From: Loktanella sp. S4079
GTDB taxonomy: Bacteria; Pseudomonadota; Alphaproteobacteria; Rhodobacterales; Rhodobacteraceae
Direction of reading: 5' to 3'
Length of the DNA stretch: 64,000 nt
NCBI RefSeq assembly: GCF_000967725.1
Contig: NZ_JXYE01000002.1
Span: forward strand, 1,116,001-1,180,000
The notes beneath the pieces were generated by a model. The model did no database searches. It was not told the DNA's origin and saw only the letters and a list, made by a program, of their open reading frames with translations. Position 1 is the first letter of the stretch. The number at the start of each line of letters is the position of its first letter. The position numbers and the translations under genes are program-made. Of this stretch, positions 8,451-18,839 are shown piece by piece.

Positions 8451-9057
8451 CATAGGCCTCTGAAATGTGATCGCGCAGCGCACGATAGGCAGCGTCTCCA
8501 TCACCTGCTTCAATCGCTTCGACGATAACGGTGTGTTCATCCAAAGTTTCGGCACCGCGTCCCTCAGCAGCCAGCGAGGTTGTCGCCAGCAAAGCCATCG
8601 ACCGATGCACGAGATCCAGTTGTTGCACCAAAAAGCGGTTATGCGAAGCAAGGTGGATTTGTTTGTGGAACCTGCGGTTTGCACGGCTAAGCGCCATCGG
8701 ATCACCGACCAGCTTGCGATCATCCTCTAGCATATCGCGCAAAACCTTGATTTCCTCTGGTGCTGCGTGACGCGCAGCGAGCCGGGCAGCCAACCCTTCC
8801 AACTCTCCACGCACGACATAAAGTTCGGACAATTGCGTATGATCAAGCGATGCAACGATCAGTGACCGACCATCACGCGTGAGCAACGATTGCGTCTCAA
8901 GCCGTTGTAATGCCTCACGAATAGGGGTGCGCGACACGCCAAATCGCTCGGCCAATTCGCTTTCAACGAGGCGGTCACCCGGCTTATAGGTATGCCCGTC
9001 GATCGCCTCGAGGATCATCGTATATGCGTCTTTTTGGGTTCCGCGCGGATCATGCAT
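8404..9057 (-). CDS. GntR family regulator, FCD subfamily
   Basis: A 217-residue transcription factor with an N-terminal winged helix (KPGDRLVESELAERFGVSRT then PIREALQRLE) and a C-terminal all-helical FCD ligand domain, in which ANRRFHKQIHLASHN and the late LRDHISEAY supply the usual metal or ligand histidines. FCD regulators usually sense small carboxylates. I start at the ATG at 9057 (MHDPRGTQKDAY); an upstream in-frame start at 9129 adds residues with no family resemblance. It is convergent with the GT2 gene and divergent from the HAD gene. Its target is unknown. Confidence 0.88.
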   Translation of the reverse strand: MHDPRGTQKDAYTMILEAIDGHTYKPGDRLVESELAERFGVSRTPIREALQRLETQSLLTRDGRSLIVASLDHTQLSELYVVRGELEGLAARLAARHAAPEEIKVLRDMLEDDRKLVGDPMALSRANRRFHKQIHLASHNRFLVQQLDLVHRSMALLATTSLAAEGRGAETLDEHTVIVEAIEAGDGDAAYRALRDHISEAYVTRLKLDAQAVEAAE

Positions 9058-9158
9058 TGCAACTGGCCTTTCGTAATTCGCAGACCCTACCCCCGCCTGC
9101 CCCTTGCAATCAAGCCAAACCAATTGCATAGGCGCGATCAGGCGCTTAGGATTTGACT

Positions 9159-9806
9159 ATGGTTGCAGAACATTTCGAACATGTGGACACTTGGGTCTTT
9201 GATCTCGACAACACATTATACCACCCGTCCGCAGATCTTTTCGGATTGATGGACCCCAAATTTTCCGCATATGTGATGCGTGTCACCGGATTGGACGCTG
9301 AACGCGCGGCCGAGCGTGCAATCACCTACTGGGAAACCCACGGATCGACACTGGCTGGATTGATGATCGAACATAATGTCGATCCGCATCATTTCCTCGC
9401 CGAGGTGCACGACATCAACATTGACCACCTGACACCCGATCCAGACCTCGCAGAGGCCATTGGGCGACTTCCTGGGCGTAAAATCGTCTATACTAATGGG
9501 TCGCAGTTTCATGCAAAACGCGTTCTGGCCGCGCGCGGCCTTGCGCATTCATTCGACGCGGTCTTCGCCATCGAAGACGCCGAGCTCACGCCCAAACCCC
9601 ATGCCCAGGGCTTTGCGACCGTTTTTGCCCGTGCAAATGTCACGCCCAGCACGGGCGCAATGTTTGAGGATGAAGAACGCAACCTCAAGGTTCCCCACGA
9701 CCTTGGCATGCGGACAGTGCATGTGCATGACACTCCACTTGATGCGCCACATATTCACCACGGCACCACTGCCCTGACGGAATTCTTGTCGCAGGTCGTA
9801 CGCTAA
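9159..9806 (+). CDS. HAD-family pyrimidine 5'-nucleotidase-like phosphatase
   Basis: A 215-residue haloacid dehalogenase-type hydrolase like yeast Sdt1 and bacterial pyrimidine 5'-nucleotidases. Motif I is WVFDLDNTLY with nucleophile Asp15 and acid Asp17. Motif II is the Thr in VYTNGS. Motif III is the Lys in LTPKPHAQGF, and motif IV is FEDEERNL. A helical cap lies between motifs I and II. In rhizobia and roseobacters similar genes often adjoin dapD, which is not seen here. The ATG at 9159 has AGGA about eight bases upstream; an in-frame TTG at 9153 is less likely. Probable role: dephosphorylation of nucleotide monophosphates, by family. Confidence 0.85.
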   Translation: MVAEHFEHVDTWVFDLDNTLYHPSADLFGLMDPKFSAYVMRVTGLDAERAAERAITYWETHGSTLAGLMIEHNVDPHHFLAEVHDINIDHLTPDPDLAEAIGRLPGRKIVYTNGSQFHAKRVLAARGLAHSFDAVFAIEDAELTPKPHAQGFATVFARANVTPSTGAMFEDEERNLKVPHDLGMRTVHVHDTPLDAPHIHHGTTALTEFLSQVVR

Positions 9807-9844
9807 CCCTTTCCGACACAGATGTGACGCCCTATGTGTTTGCC

Positions 9845-11038
9845 ATGGAACGTAAATCGACAGACATCCTGATCGCAGGCGGCGGCGTCGCTGGGCTTAG
9901 CGCGGCTGCGGCCTTTGGCACCGCCGGTTTTCACGTGACTTTGGTCGATCCGACCCCACCCGTCACCCAAAGCGAGGCACCGGGCGCGGATTTACGCACC
10001 ACGGCATTTTTGCAACCTGCCCAACAATTTCTGCATAGCGCTGGTCTTTGGTCGCGGCTGGCCCCTTATGCTGCACCGCTACAGGTTATGCGGATCGTTG
10101 ATGCAGCGGCCACGCCTCATGTGGTCCGCGATTTTAATGCTGCGGATATTTCAGACGCCCCATTTGGATGGAACCTGCCGAACTGGCTCTTGCGGCGCGA
10201 GATGGTCGCCCACCTCAAGACATTGCCGAATGTCGATTTTCGCCCCGGTATCGGTTTCAAAACCATGCTGGCGCGAAACGATAGCAGCATCGTCACCCTA
10301 TCTGATCGTTCACAGCGAAGCGCGCGACTGGTAATCGGAGCAGATGGGCGCAATTCGGCGGTACGCCAAGCGGCTGGTATCAGTGCCAAAACAAAACGCT
10401 ACGGACAAAAGGCTGTGACCTTTGCCGTTACCCATGATTCGCCGCATGACAACGTATCAACCGAAGTGCACCGTTCGGGTGGGCCCTTTACCTTGGTCCC
10501 CCTACCCGATCATGATGGCAAACCCTGCTCGGCAGTTGTTTGGATGGACCACGGCCCCGAGGCACAGAAACTATCAAACCTGAGCGTGGCGGATTTTGAA
10601 AATGCGGCCAATGATCGCTCGGGCAATGTTTACGGGCCGCTAAAACTTGCGTCGCGGCGCAGCGTCTGGCCCATCATTAGCCAGGTTGCGTCAGAAATTT
10701 CTGGACCACGTGTCGCGCTGGTGGCAGAGGCCGCGCATGTCATGCCACCAATCGGTGCACAGGGGCTCAATATGTCTTTGCGCGATCTCGCAACGCTGCG
10801 CGACCTTGCCGTTGCAAATCCTGATCAGCTTGGCGACCGCGAAATGCTGAATGCTTACGCGCGTGCGCGTCATCCAGATATCAAGCTGCGCATCGCAGGG
10901 ATTGATGCATTAAACCGGGCCTCAATTTCAGGCGGTGCAGTTGCGCAAGATTTGCGCGCCAAGGGAATTCAGCTTTTGTTTGGTCTCAAACCTGTACGAC
11001 GCAAGCTCATGCAATTGGGTCTGGGCGCTGGTCGCTAA
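9845..11038 (+). CDS. UbiH/UbiF/COQ6-family FAD-dependent hydroxylase
   Basis: A 397-residue group A flavin monooxygenase of the ubiquinone hydroxylase family, which hydroxylates the aromatic ring of a ubiquinone precursor. An N-terminal FAD-binding fingerprint LIAGGGVAGLSAAAAF (residues ~9-24), the central GADGRNSAVR, and the late ALVAEAAHVMPPIGAQGLNM are all present. Most relatives have Gly-Asp or Gly-Asn before the Ala-Ala-His; here it is Ala-Glu. I start at the ATG at 9845; an in-frame GTG at 9824 is also possible. Which ring position it hydroxylates cannot be told. Its stop shares four bases (CTAA) with the convergent Lrp-type gene. Confidence 0.85.
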   Translation: MERKSTDILIAGGGVAGLSAAAAFGTAGFHVTLVDPTPPVTQSEAPGADLRTTAFLQPAQQFLHSAGLWSRLAPYAAPLQVMRIVDAAATPHVVRDFNAADISDAPFGWNLPNWLLRREMVAHLKTLPNVDFRPGIGFKTMLARNDSSIVTLSDRSQRSARLVIGADGRNSAVRQAAGISAKTKRYGQKAVTFAVTHDSPHDNVSTEVHRSGGPFTLVPLPDHDGKPCSAVVWMDHGPEAQKLSNLSVADFENAANDRSGNVYGPLKLASRRSVWPIISQVASEISGPRVALVAEAAHVMPPIGAQGLNMSLRDLATLRDLAVANPDQLGDREMLNAYARARHPDIKLRIAGIDALNRASISGGAVAQDLRAKGIQLLFGLKPVRRKLMQLGLGAGR

Positions 11039-11487
11039 AGCGGACCTTGGCGACGCTCTTCGGACAAGAGCACATTGGCTTCGACATTACCGACACCCGG
11101 CAAGGTCATCACACGTCGCCGCAACACGCGTTCAAAGTCTGCCAGATCCCGTGCCACCACCCGCAGCCGGTAGTCGTATAGCCCAAGCACATGTTCCACC
11201 GACTGTACCTCTGGAATTGCAGATACAGCTCGTTCGAAATCTTCGAGACTGATCCGTCCTTTGGTCGCCAGCTTCACCCCCAAAAACACGGTCACGCCAA
11301 AGCCGACCTTTTCCGCGTCAAGGACCAGCCGCCGGCCCGCGATCGCACCGCTTTCTTGAAGACGACGTAACCGCCGCCATGTCGCTGGCTGGCTTAGCCC
11401 CAACTTTTGACCAAGCTGTGTTGTCGACTGATCCGCATTCTGTGAAACAGCCAACAAGAGCGCGCGGTCGATCTCGTCCAATGTCAT
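11035..11487 (-). CDS. Lrp/AsnC family transcriptional regulator (second of a tandem pair)
   Basis: A 150-residue Lrp/AsnC protein. The N-terminal helix-turn-helix lies in residues ~3-45 (LGQKLGLSQPATWRRLRRL) and is followed by the C-terminal RAM ligand-binding domain (VEHVLGLYDYRLRVVARDL). Lrp/AsnC proteins form octameric or larger assemblies and respond to amino acids. The start ATG overlaps the stop of the upstream Lrp gene by four bases (ATGA), so the two should be made together and could form mixed oligomers. The pair is divergent from ilvC. Confidence 0.92.
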   Translation of the reverse strand: MTLDEIDRALLLAVSQNADQSTTQLGQKLGLSQPATWRRLRRLQESGAIAGRRLVLDAEKVGFGVTVFLGVKLATKGRISLEDFERAVSAIPEVQSVEHVLGLYDYRLRVVARDLADFERVLRRRVMTLPGVGNVEANVLLSEERRQGPL

Positions 11488-11939
11488 AGCGGGAGGCTTT
11501 CGTCATATTTCACGCGCCCGACAGTCATGAGCGCCTCAATATCGGCGATATGCGGCAGCGTCAGAATCTCTTGGCGGTAAATGTGCTGGTAGTCCGGTAG
11601 ATCACGCGCAATCAATGACAGTCGCACATCGACCCGTCCGAGAAAAGTCTGGATTTCGATCACCGCACGCACCTTGCGCGCTGCAGCGAGGAATTCATCA
11701 AAGGCCCTCGGCACCGTTTTATCCAAGGTAAGACGCAAGCTCACCTCGACAGCATAGCCAAGTGCACGCCAATCAATGATGGCTTGGGTCGCTTTTAACA
11801 CGCCATCTGCGCGTAACCTGTCCAGCCGTCGGTTCACACGTGCGGTGGTCATGCCTGCGGCCTCGGCCAGTTCTGGCGCGGTCTGCGTTGGGTCAGACTG
11901 CAACAGGCGTAAAATTCTGCGATCAACATCATCTAGCAT
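11484..11939 (-). CDS. Lrp/AsnC family transcriptional regulator (first of a tandem pair)
   Basis: A 151-residue Lrp/AsnC protein with an N-terminal helix-turn-helix (LAEAAGMTTARVNRRLDRL) and a RAM domain (IEIQTFLGRVDVRLSLIARD). It is only distantly similar to its downstream partner, so this is not a recent duplication. Both genes read away from ilvC, and the 137-base gap between this ATG (11939) and ilvC (12077) is short enough to hold shared control sites. Control of ilvC or of the pair itself by branched-chain amino acids is the natural guess, from family knowledge and position only. Confidence 0.92.
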   Translation of the reverse strand: MLDDVDRRILRLLQSDPTQTAPELAEAAGMTTARVNRRLDRLRADGVLKATQAIIDWRALGYAVEVSLRLTLDKTVPRAFDEFLAAARKVRAVIEIQTFLGRVDVRLSLIARDLPDYQHIYRQEILTLPHIADIEALMTVGRVKYDESLPL

Positions 11940-12061
11940 AGAAATGGTCTATAATTGAAGTAATGACGAATAACAAATAACATCTGAAGGCAAAATACCA
12001 TCAGATCTACACTCACAGATCGCGAGAATTGGGTTTATAACCCCTTGCAGAACCAACCTGA

Positions 12062-13099
<1,038 letters not shown>

Positions 13100-13123
13100 T
13101 CGGATCTTTGGATCGGATTACTC

Positions 13124-13151
13124 AGGGGCGGTGCATGGCACTGCCCCTTTT
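13124..13151 (+). terminator. Rho-independent terminator of ilvC
   Basis: An 11-bp stem from AGGGGCGGTGC and GCACTGCCCCT (one G-T pair), loop ATG, then a short T-run. It ends four bases before the stop of the convergent aldehyde dehydrogenase gene. Confidence 0.85.
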
Positions 13152-13154
13152 GCG

Positions 13155-14558
13155 TTAGCGACGTACAAAGCCCGTCAAAAATGACGTCAGCTTTTCAACC
13201 CGCTTAGTGTAGGGCGGGAATAACAATGGCAGCGCCAGAAAACGGTTACGCAAGATCGGCCGCATATGGCTAAACGCTTTGAACCCGGCATGCCCATGTC
13301 CTGCCCCCACCCCAGAGTTGCCAACCCCACCAAACGGAAGATGCGGATGAGTGACAGTCAGGATCGTGACGTTGACGCCAACACTGCCAGAAGTGGTTTC
13401 ATTGATCACGCGTTCTGATGTCTCTGCGCCGCCAAAGGCATAAAGCGCGAGCGGATGCGGTGCGCCATTGATCCGCGCGATGACCTCCCCCAGATCGCTA
13501 TATTTGATGATGGGCAAGACCGGACCGAAAATCTCTTGATGAGAGATATCCATCGTCAAATCCGTGTTCAACAGGATCGTCGGGGCGATTTTTCCAGCAT
13601 GTCCCATGCCGTCCGTCGCAAGCTGCGCGCCCTTTTGCTGCGCATCAGTGATCAGCGCAGTAATCCGATCATGGTGACGCCCATTGATCACCCGCGCCAA
13701 TGCTGACGACTGCGCAGGATCATCCCCATACATTTTTGCAATTCGCGCCCTAAGCGCAGCAACAAGCGCATCATGTTGGCTTTCGTGGACAAAGACGTGA
13801 TCGGGTGCCACGCAAGTCTGCCCAGCATTGATAAACCGCCCCCATGCGATCCACTTCGCTGTCTTGGCGATATCGGCATCAGGTCCAATGACGACAGGTG
13901 ACTTCCCCCCCAATTCGAGCGTCACGCTCGCCAGTGTCTTGGCAGCCGCGGCCATCACGATCTTGCCGACCTCGGGACTGCCCGTGAAAAAGATATGATC
14001 AAAAGGCTCGGCCAACAGCGCATTCGCGACATCTGGCCCGCCTTGAACAACAGTGACAAGATCGGGATCAAACGCATCTGAAACGATGGTGGCAATGAGC
14101 GCAGAGGTCGCCGGCGTCATTTCCGATGGTTTAATGATCGCCGAACAGCCTGCCGCAAGTGCGGAAACCAACGGCCCAATGGCAAGCATGAAAGGAAAGT
14201 TCCACGGCGCTATGATCAGCGCAGTCCCCTTGGGCGTCGGCCGAATAGAAGCAGAAGCCCCAATCATCGTCGCCCCCGAAGGCACCCTGCGTACCCGCAT
14301 CCAACGGCGCAGATTACGGATCGCATCGCCGATTTCCTGATAGACAGGCAAAATCTCGGTCAGGCGCACCTCGACCGGGTGCTTACCGAAATCCTCGAAC
14401 AATGCGGTCACAATTTCGTCTTCGTGACTTTGGATTGCGGACTTCAAGCGCTGCAGCGCATCGCGGCGTGCGGCCAGATCAAAGGAAGTGCGCCTTTGAG
14501 GGACGAGCGCGGCTTGTGCCGCGAATAACGCGGGAATATCAGTTTTGGATTCAGTCAT
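13155..14558 (-). CDS. Aldehyde dehydrogenase, coniferyl-aldehyde/class 3 type
   Basis: A 467-residue NAD(P)-dependent aldehyde dehydrogenase of the shorter class 3 / coniferyl aldehyde type. Visible active-site parts are Asn120 in APWNFPF, the general base Glu215 in LELGGKSP, and nucleophile Cys249 in AGQTCVAPDHV. The late LPFGGVGNSG motif and the hydrophobic, basic C-terminus are as in class 3 enzymes, which are often membrane-associated. I start at the ATG at 14558 (MTESKTDIPALF). It lies downstream of glmM behind a terminator, so it is probably separately transcribed. Substrate is unknown; medium-chain or aromatic aldehydes fit the family. Confidence 0.9.
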   Translation of the reverse strand: MTESKTDIPALFAAQAALVPQRRTSFDLAARRDALQRLKSAIQSHEDEIVTALFEDFGKHPVEVRLTEILPVYQEIGDAIRNLRRWMRVRRVPSGATMIGASASIRPTPKGTALIIAPWNFPFMLAIGPLVSALAAGCSAIIKPSEMTPATSALIATIVSDAFDPDLVTVVQGGPDVANALLAEPFDHIFFTGSPEVGKIVMAAAAKTLASVTLELGGKSPVVIGPDADIAKTAKWIAWGRFINAGQTCVAPDHVFVHESQHDALVAALRARIAKMYGDDPAQSSALARVINGRHHDRITALITDAQQKGAQLATDGMGHAGKIAPTILLNTDLTMDISHQEIFGPVLPIIKYSDLGEVIARINGAPHPLALYAFGGAETSERVINETTSGSVGVNVTILTVTHPHLPFGGVGNSGVGAGHGHAGFKAFSHMRPILRNRFLALPLLFPPYTKRVEKLTSFLTGFVRR

Positions 14559-14594
14559 AGACCTAGCCTCATGATTGGGACGCCCCATTCAAGC

Positions 14595-14620
14595 AAAACG
14601 CCGCGTCATGGCGGCGTTTT
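14595..14620 (-). terminator. Terminator between glmM and the aldehyde dehydrogenase gene
   Basis: A 10-bp perfect stem (AAAACGCCGC with GCGGCGTTTT) around a six-base loop. Read on the minus strand it ends in TTTT, five bases after the glmM stop. It is symmetric and could also work in the other direction. Confidence 0.8.
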
Positions 14621-14625
14621 GAGTG

Positions 14626-15972
14626 TTACTGGCTGGCGCGGCTTACTTCGTCTACGATCTGATCAACGACTGTATTCAACAATGCGTCATCTTCGCATTC
14701 GGCCATCACCCGGATCAATGGCTCGGTCCCGGACTTGCGGATCAACAGACGCCCCTTGCCGACCAATCGCGCCTCGGCATCGGCAATGGCGGCCTTCACC
14801 GTATCAGCCTCAAGTGGGGTCTGCCCTGCAGCATAGCGCACGTTCTTGAGCAATTGTGGCACGGTTTCAAACGAGGTGGTAAGCGCGCTCGCCTTTTGTC
14901 CTGTTTCGATCATGGCAGCGAGGAATTGCAGCCCAGCCAACAGACCATCACCGGTCGTCGCAAAATCAGTCATGACGATATGACCTGACTGCTCACCGCC
15001 CAAGTTCCAGCCATTTGCCCGCATCGCCTCGACCACGTAACGGTCACCAACAGATGTGCGCTCAAGGCGCAAGCTACGCCCATCAAGATAGCGTTCTAAG
15101 CCAAGGTTCGACATCACCGTCGCAACCAAGGTCCCGCCATTCAGCCGCCCCTGATCAGCCCAACGACCAGCCATGAGCGCCATAAGCTGATCACCATCGG
15201 CAACTTGACCTTTCTCATCAATGATCATCACGCGATCGGCATCGCCATCAAGACAAATGCCCACGTCAGCACCGGTTTCCAAAATCTTGGCTGCGGCTGT
15301 CGCAGTATGGGTAGATCCACAATTTTCGTTGATGTTCAGACCATTTGGGCTCACGCCGACCGGAATGACCTCTGCACCCAATTCCCACAGAACCTCTGGT
15401 GCAACGCGATGCGCGGCACCATTCGCGCAATCGATCACGACCTTCAGGCCGTCCAAACGCATCCCGGCTGGAAATGTCGATTTTACCCGTTCAGCATAGC
15501 GAAAACGCCCATCATCAACGCGTTTCGCCCGCCCAATGTTTTGCGCCTGCGCTGGTTCAATTGTGCCTTCGATCAAGGCTTCAATTTCGGTCTCGGCCTC
15601 ATCCGATAGCTTAAACCCATCGGGGCCAAAGAATTTGATCCCATTGTCATGGTGTGGATTATGGCTGGCGGAAATCATGATCCCAACATCAGCCCGCATC
15701 GAGGTTGTCAGCAGACCAACTGCAGGTGTCGGCACAGGACCCAGCAACAAGACATTCATACCCGTGCTGGTCAAACCTGCTGTTAACGCATTTTCGAACA
15801 TATAGCCTGACAGACGCGTATCTTTGCCAATCACGACCCGGTGCCCGTTCGAGCCATCATTGCGGAAATACCGCCCCGCCGCCGCACCAATCTTGAGCGC
15901 CATATCCGCCGTCATCGGATAGGTATTCGCCTTGCCGCGCACACCGTCCGTGCCAAAGAATTTACGTGCCAT
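14626..15972 (-). CDS. glmM: Phosphoglucosamine mutase
   Basis: GlmM interconverts glucosamine-6-phosphate and glucosamine-1-phosphate on the way to UDP-GlcNAc, the precursor of peptidoglycan and lipid A. The 448-residue product has the family start [11 protein letters not shown], the phosphoserine loop [16 protein letters not shown] (phosphorylated Ser103), the metal loop [11 protein letters not shown], the sugar loop GGEQSGHIV and the phosphate-binding [12 protein letters not shown]. Its start overlaps the folP stop by one base, making glmM the last gene of folB-folP-glmM, a common alphaproteobacterial arrangement. Confidence 0.98.
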   Translation of the reverse strand: MARKFFGTDGVRGKANTYPMTADMALKIGAAAGRYFRNDGSNGHRVVIGKDTRLSGYMFENALTAGLTSTGMNVLLLGPVPTPAVGLLTTSMRADVGIMISASHNPHHDNGIKFFGPDGFKLSDEAETEIEALIEGTIEPAQAQNIGRAKRVDDGRFRYAERVKSTFPAGMRLDGLKVVIDCANGAAHRVAPEVLWELGAEVIPVGVSPNGLNINENCGSTHTATAAAKILETGADVGICLDGDADRVMIIDEKGQVADGDQLMALMAGRWADQGRLNGGTLVATVMSNLGLERYLDGRSLRLERTSVGDRYVVEAMRANGWNLGGEQSGHIVMTDFATTGDGLLAGLQFLAAMIETGQKASALTTSFETVPQLLKNVRYAAGQTPLEADTVKAAIADAEARLVGKGRLLIRKSGTEPLIRVMAECEDDALLNTVVDQIVDEVSRASQ

Positions 15973-16982
15973 TATTCGTCTGCCTTATTTATTGCCAGTT
16001 CCAGGTCGAGCGCCTGCTTTGTGGCGAATGTATCGTGAACCCGCAAAAGTTGCACCCCCTGTCGCGCCCCGTGCAACGCTACGGAAACCGAACCGGCCAC
16101 ACGATCAGTCGCGTCAGTACCACCACCTAACGTGCCGATAAATTTCTTGCGTGATGCGCCCAACAAAATTGGACACCCCAAGGCGTGAAACAATGACAGC
16201 CCCCGCAGTAATGACAGGTTATGCGATAGCGTCTTGCCAAAACCAATACCCGGATCAATCACGATCTGATCCCGCGCGATCCCCGCCGCGACAGCGAATG
16301 CGATCCGTTCAGCAAGGTAATCATAAACGTCCAAGACGACATCATCATACCTCGGGTCGTCTTGCATCACATCTGGTGTCCCTTGCGCGTGCATCAAACA
16401 CACAGGCAATCCTGATTGCGCTGTGACCTGCGCAAGGTCTGGATCATAGCCAAAGGCCGCAACATCGTTGATCAACGTGGCCCCCGCATCAATGGCGGCC
16501 TGCGCAACGGCAGCCTTGCGGGTATCAATGGAGATTGGGACATCGCTGCCGTTGCGGATGGCCGCGATAACAGGTGCAGTGCGCGCGATTTCTTCAGCGA
16601 CATCTACCGTTTCAGCGCCGGGCCGCGTGCTTTCACCACCAATATCTAGGATCGCGGCGCCATCGGCCTGCATAGATATTGCATGTTCAACGGCACGCGC
16701 AGAATCAAAAAACCGCCCGCCATCTGAAAAGCTATCTGGGGTCACATTCAAAATGCCCATAACCTTAGGCGTGCCCATCGCCATGCCAGATATATCCGGC
16801 CTGGCAGCGGTGATACGATCAATTACCTCAGGCGGAACCGCGTCCAGCGTGGTGATAATTGGGGCGTGACCACGTGCCCTGACCATGACCTCGTTAAACC
16901 AGCACCAACCGCCTGCGATGGGCAAAGCATCCTTTGGCCGATCAACACCGACACGTACAATCGGCTGATAGTATTGCGTCAT
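15972..16982 (-). CDS. folP: Dihydropteroate synthase
   Basis: FolP joins para-aminobenzoate to the pterin diphosphate to make dihydropteroate, and is the sulfonamide target. Motifs are [39 protein letters not shown], and the late [12 protein letters not shown]. At 336 residues it is about 60-70 longer than typical FolP, because of an N-terminal segment (residues ~1-70) also seen in Rhodobacterales relatives. The ATG overlaps the end of folB by four bases and the stop overlaps glmM by one, so the three are almost certainly co-transcribed and translationally coupled. Confidence 0.97.
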   Translation of the reverse strand: MTQYYQPIVRVGVDRPKDALPIAGGWCWFNEVMVRARGHAPIITTLDAVPPEVIDRITAARPDISGMAMGTPKVMGILNVTPDSFSDGGRFFDSARAVEHAISMQADGAAILDIGGESTRPGAETVDVAEEIARTAPVIAAIRNGSDVPISIDTRKAAVAQAAIDAGATLINDVAAFGYDPDLAQVTAQSGLPVCLMHAQGTPDVMQDDPRYDDVVLDVYDYLAERIAFAVAAGIARDQIVIDPGIGFGKTLSHNLSLLRGLSLFHALGCPILLGASRKKFIGTLGGGTDATDRVAGSVSVALHGARQGVQLLRVHDTFATKQALDLELAINKADE

Positions 16983-17896
16983 GGCAGAACCTTTTGGTTC
17001 ACTTCGACCGACCGGCTGGGCACGGATGTTTCAGGTGCGGGCACACCGATGACCAATAGCTCCTTGGCAGACATTTCCTGTGCAAACCATGCTACCAGCG
17101 CAACTGCATCCCGCGAAGCCGCCGATGGACCGTCAACTGCGTCCAAGACAATCTTGGAAGGTGCCCAGACACAGATTTGGTCGTTCTTCATCGCCCAATC
17201 CAGTTCCGTTCGTGTGCCAACAACCATGCACCGGCGATCCGCGCTCGCAAGGATCCAAGCATTCTGTTCAATCGCCAATAGATCAATCCGCCGCTGCGCC
17301 AAAGCGTTCGGAGATTGCGGCGCCTGTGCATCCGGCGCACCAACGCAGATAATCAAAGGAGCATCACGATTGGCCATCTGATCAATCCAAGTTGTCAAAT
17401 GCTCCGATTGGATCGCGGCGTTCGATAGATACAAAATACGCGGGTGTGGTGCTTCGATATGTGTTTGCTCGCCACTGGTTTCGCCGTCCTTGGCACGCAC
17501 AATTTCAACACCAAGCGCGAAGGGTCCACGATCCAGCTTTTCGATGCGTACGAACACACGTTCGGCTTGCGGCTCTAACAATATCCGTTCAGCCACGCGG
17601 GCGGCCAAAGTTTCCAGCAAGTTAATGCGTTCTGCTTCAAGCTCTATGCCAATGGCTTCTGTCACCTTGTCGTATGACAGAATACGGTCAACGTCGTCGT
17701 CGATCACACCAAGCGGCGACACCTCAACCACAACATTAAAACGCACGCGCTGTAGGTGGCCGCGCTCTTGCTGAAACGCGCCAATTTCGACCTCGACGGT
17801 GTAATCTCGCAGAGAAATGCGGTCACAAGGCGTTTGCGCGCTGGCTTCAGCCCGTTCACTCGGATGTGCAAAGGCGAGGCGAATATCTTCGGTCAT
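16979..17896 (-). CDS. folB: Dihydroneopterin aldolase with C-terminal extension
   Basis: FolB cleaves dihydroneopterin to 6-hydroxymethyl-dihydropterin and glycolaldehyde in folate synthesis. Residues ~25-140 form the FolB domain: LRDYTVEVEIGAFQQER (with the substrate-binding Glu), ILSYDKVTEAI, NLLETLAARVAERIL, and VRIEKLDRG with the catalytic Lys. Typical FolB is about 120 residues; here 305, so a further ~150 residues of unknown function follow (from about IEAPHPRILYLSN). That part looks folded and alpha/beta, with no motif I recognise. The stop overlaps folP by four bases; no folK lies beside them. Confidence 0.93.
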   Translation of the reverse strand: MTEDIRLAFAHPSERAEASAQTPCDRISLRDYTVEVEIGAFQQERGHLQRVRFNVVVEVSPLGVIDDDVDRILSYDKVTEAIGIELEAERINLLETLAARVAERILLEPQAERVFVRIEKLDRGPFALGVEIVRAKDGETSGEQTHIEAPHPRILYLSNAAIQSEHLTTWIDQMANRDAPLIICVGAPDAQAPQSPNALAQRRIDLLAIEQNAWILASADRRCMVVGTRTELDWAMKNDQICVWAPSKIVLDAVDGPSAASRDAVALVAWFAQEMSAKELLVIGVPAPETSVPSRSVEVNQKVLP

Positions 17897-17994
17897 GGGC
17901 TGTCCGTTTGGTCTTGGTCAATTCCGGCCCGAATACAGGGCCAGAACGGTTCGGACAAGCACCCGCAGCGACCGTCATTGGTATAAGCGCGACT

Positions 17995-18663
17995 CTACTT
18001 AGACGCGGTACGGACCGGCTGACGATAAAAGTAATGCGACCCGATCGACGCAGTCCGTGGAAAGCGTTGTGCCCAAGATGGGTTCACTGCCTTTGTGTGG
18101 TAATGCGTAGCACCGCCTGTCAGTACACGTGGTGCGCCATCGATCAAAATACGTGCCACTTTACCCACACGCGCCCATGCTCGCGGCTCAGAAATAATCT
18201 CAGCGCGGCCATCACATGTATAGGTAAACTGGCAAGCAAAGCGACGCCCCGTCCCCTGATTGATCACGCTGCACAATGTGTTCGGATAAGAGCCACTATC
18301 AACGCGATTCAAGATCACTTCGCCAACGGCAAACATGCCTTCGACGCTTTCGCCGCGCGCCTCAAAGTAGAGCGCCTCTGCGAGGCATTCCCACTGCGGG
18401 CCGCCATCGGCGGTGGGCTGGGCAGCAAGATATTCACGATCATAGATAAGACCGGTTTGCGTGGCGACCCCACGCTCATCAGCTGGAGGCAAACTGGTTA
18501 AAGCACTTACGCGGCTATCTGGCACAACGGCCAGCGCCTCGCGCTCTTGTCCAAGAATCGCACCAAGGCGACTTGCCATCAATTCGTCTGCCACAGCTGG
18601 CGATGCGCCAAACGAAACCGATGCCGCGATAACTGCGGCTGCAACTGATTTAAAAAACGTCAT
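17995..18663 (-). CDS. SleB-type cell wall hydrolase (Hydrolase_2), exported
   Basis: A 222-residue protein starting MTFFKSVAAAVIAASVSFGA, a good signal peptide with cleavage near SPAVADE. From ~residue 95 it carries the SleB / Hydrolase_2 fold: ECLAEALYFEARGE with the presumed catalytic Glu, MFAVGEVILNRV, and the late TGGATHYHTKAVNPSWA. The family cleaves peptidoglycan glycans, as the spore-cortex enzyme SleB does, but this organism group makes no spores, so a role in wall remodelling is more likely. Two Cys (WECLA and TLCSVIN) could form a periplasmic disulfide. I start at the ATG at 18663; an upstream in-frame start at 18699 would spoil the signal peptide. Confidence 0.9.
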   Translation of the reverse strand: MTFFKSVAAAVIAASVSFGASPAVADELMASRLGAILGQEREALAVVPDSRVSALTSLPPADERGVATQTGLIYDREYLAAQPTADGGPQWECLAEALYFEARGESVEGMFAVGEVILNRVDSGSYPNTLCSVINQGTGRRFACQFTYTCDGRAEIISEPRAWARVGKVARILIDGAPRVLTGGATHYHTKAVNPSWAQRFPRTASIGSHYFYRQPVRTASK

Positions 18664-18839
18664 ACTTCCCACCCAGGAAACTACGTGGCACAGCCCCACG
18701 CAGGCGAGGGTGTCTTTAGGGGAAACGACAGCATCAGTCTACCCCTACGGCAGCAAGCGTCAAAAAGACGCCACGGCACAGCGGTAGTCTGCTCATCTGT
18801 TACCGATATCAGAACATTCCCCGTAAGAATGCAACAATA

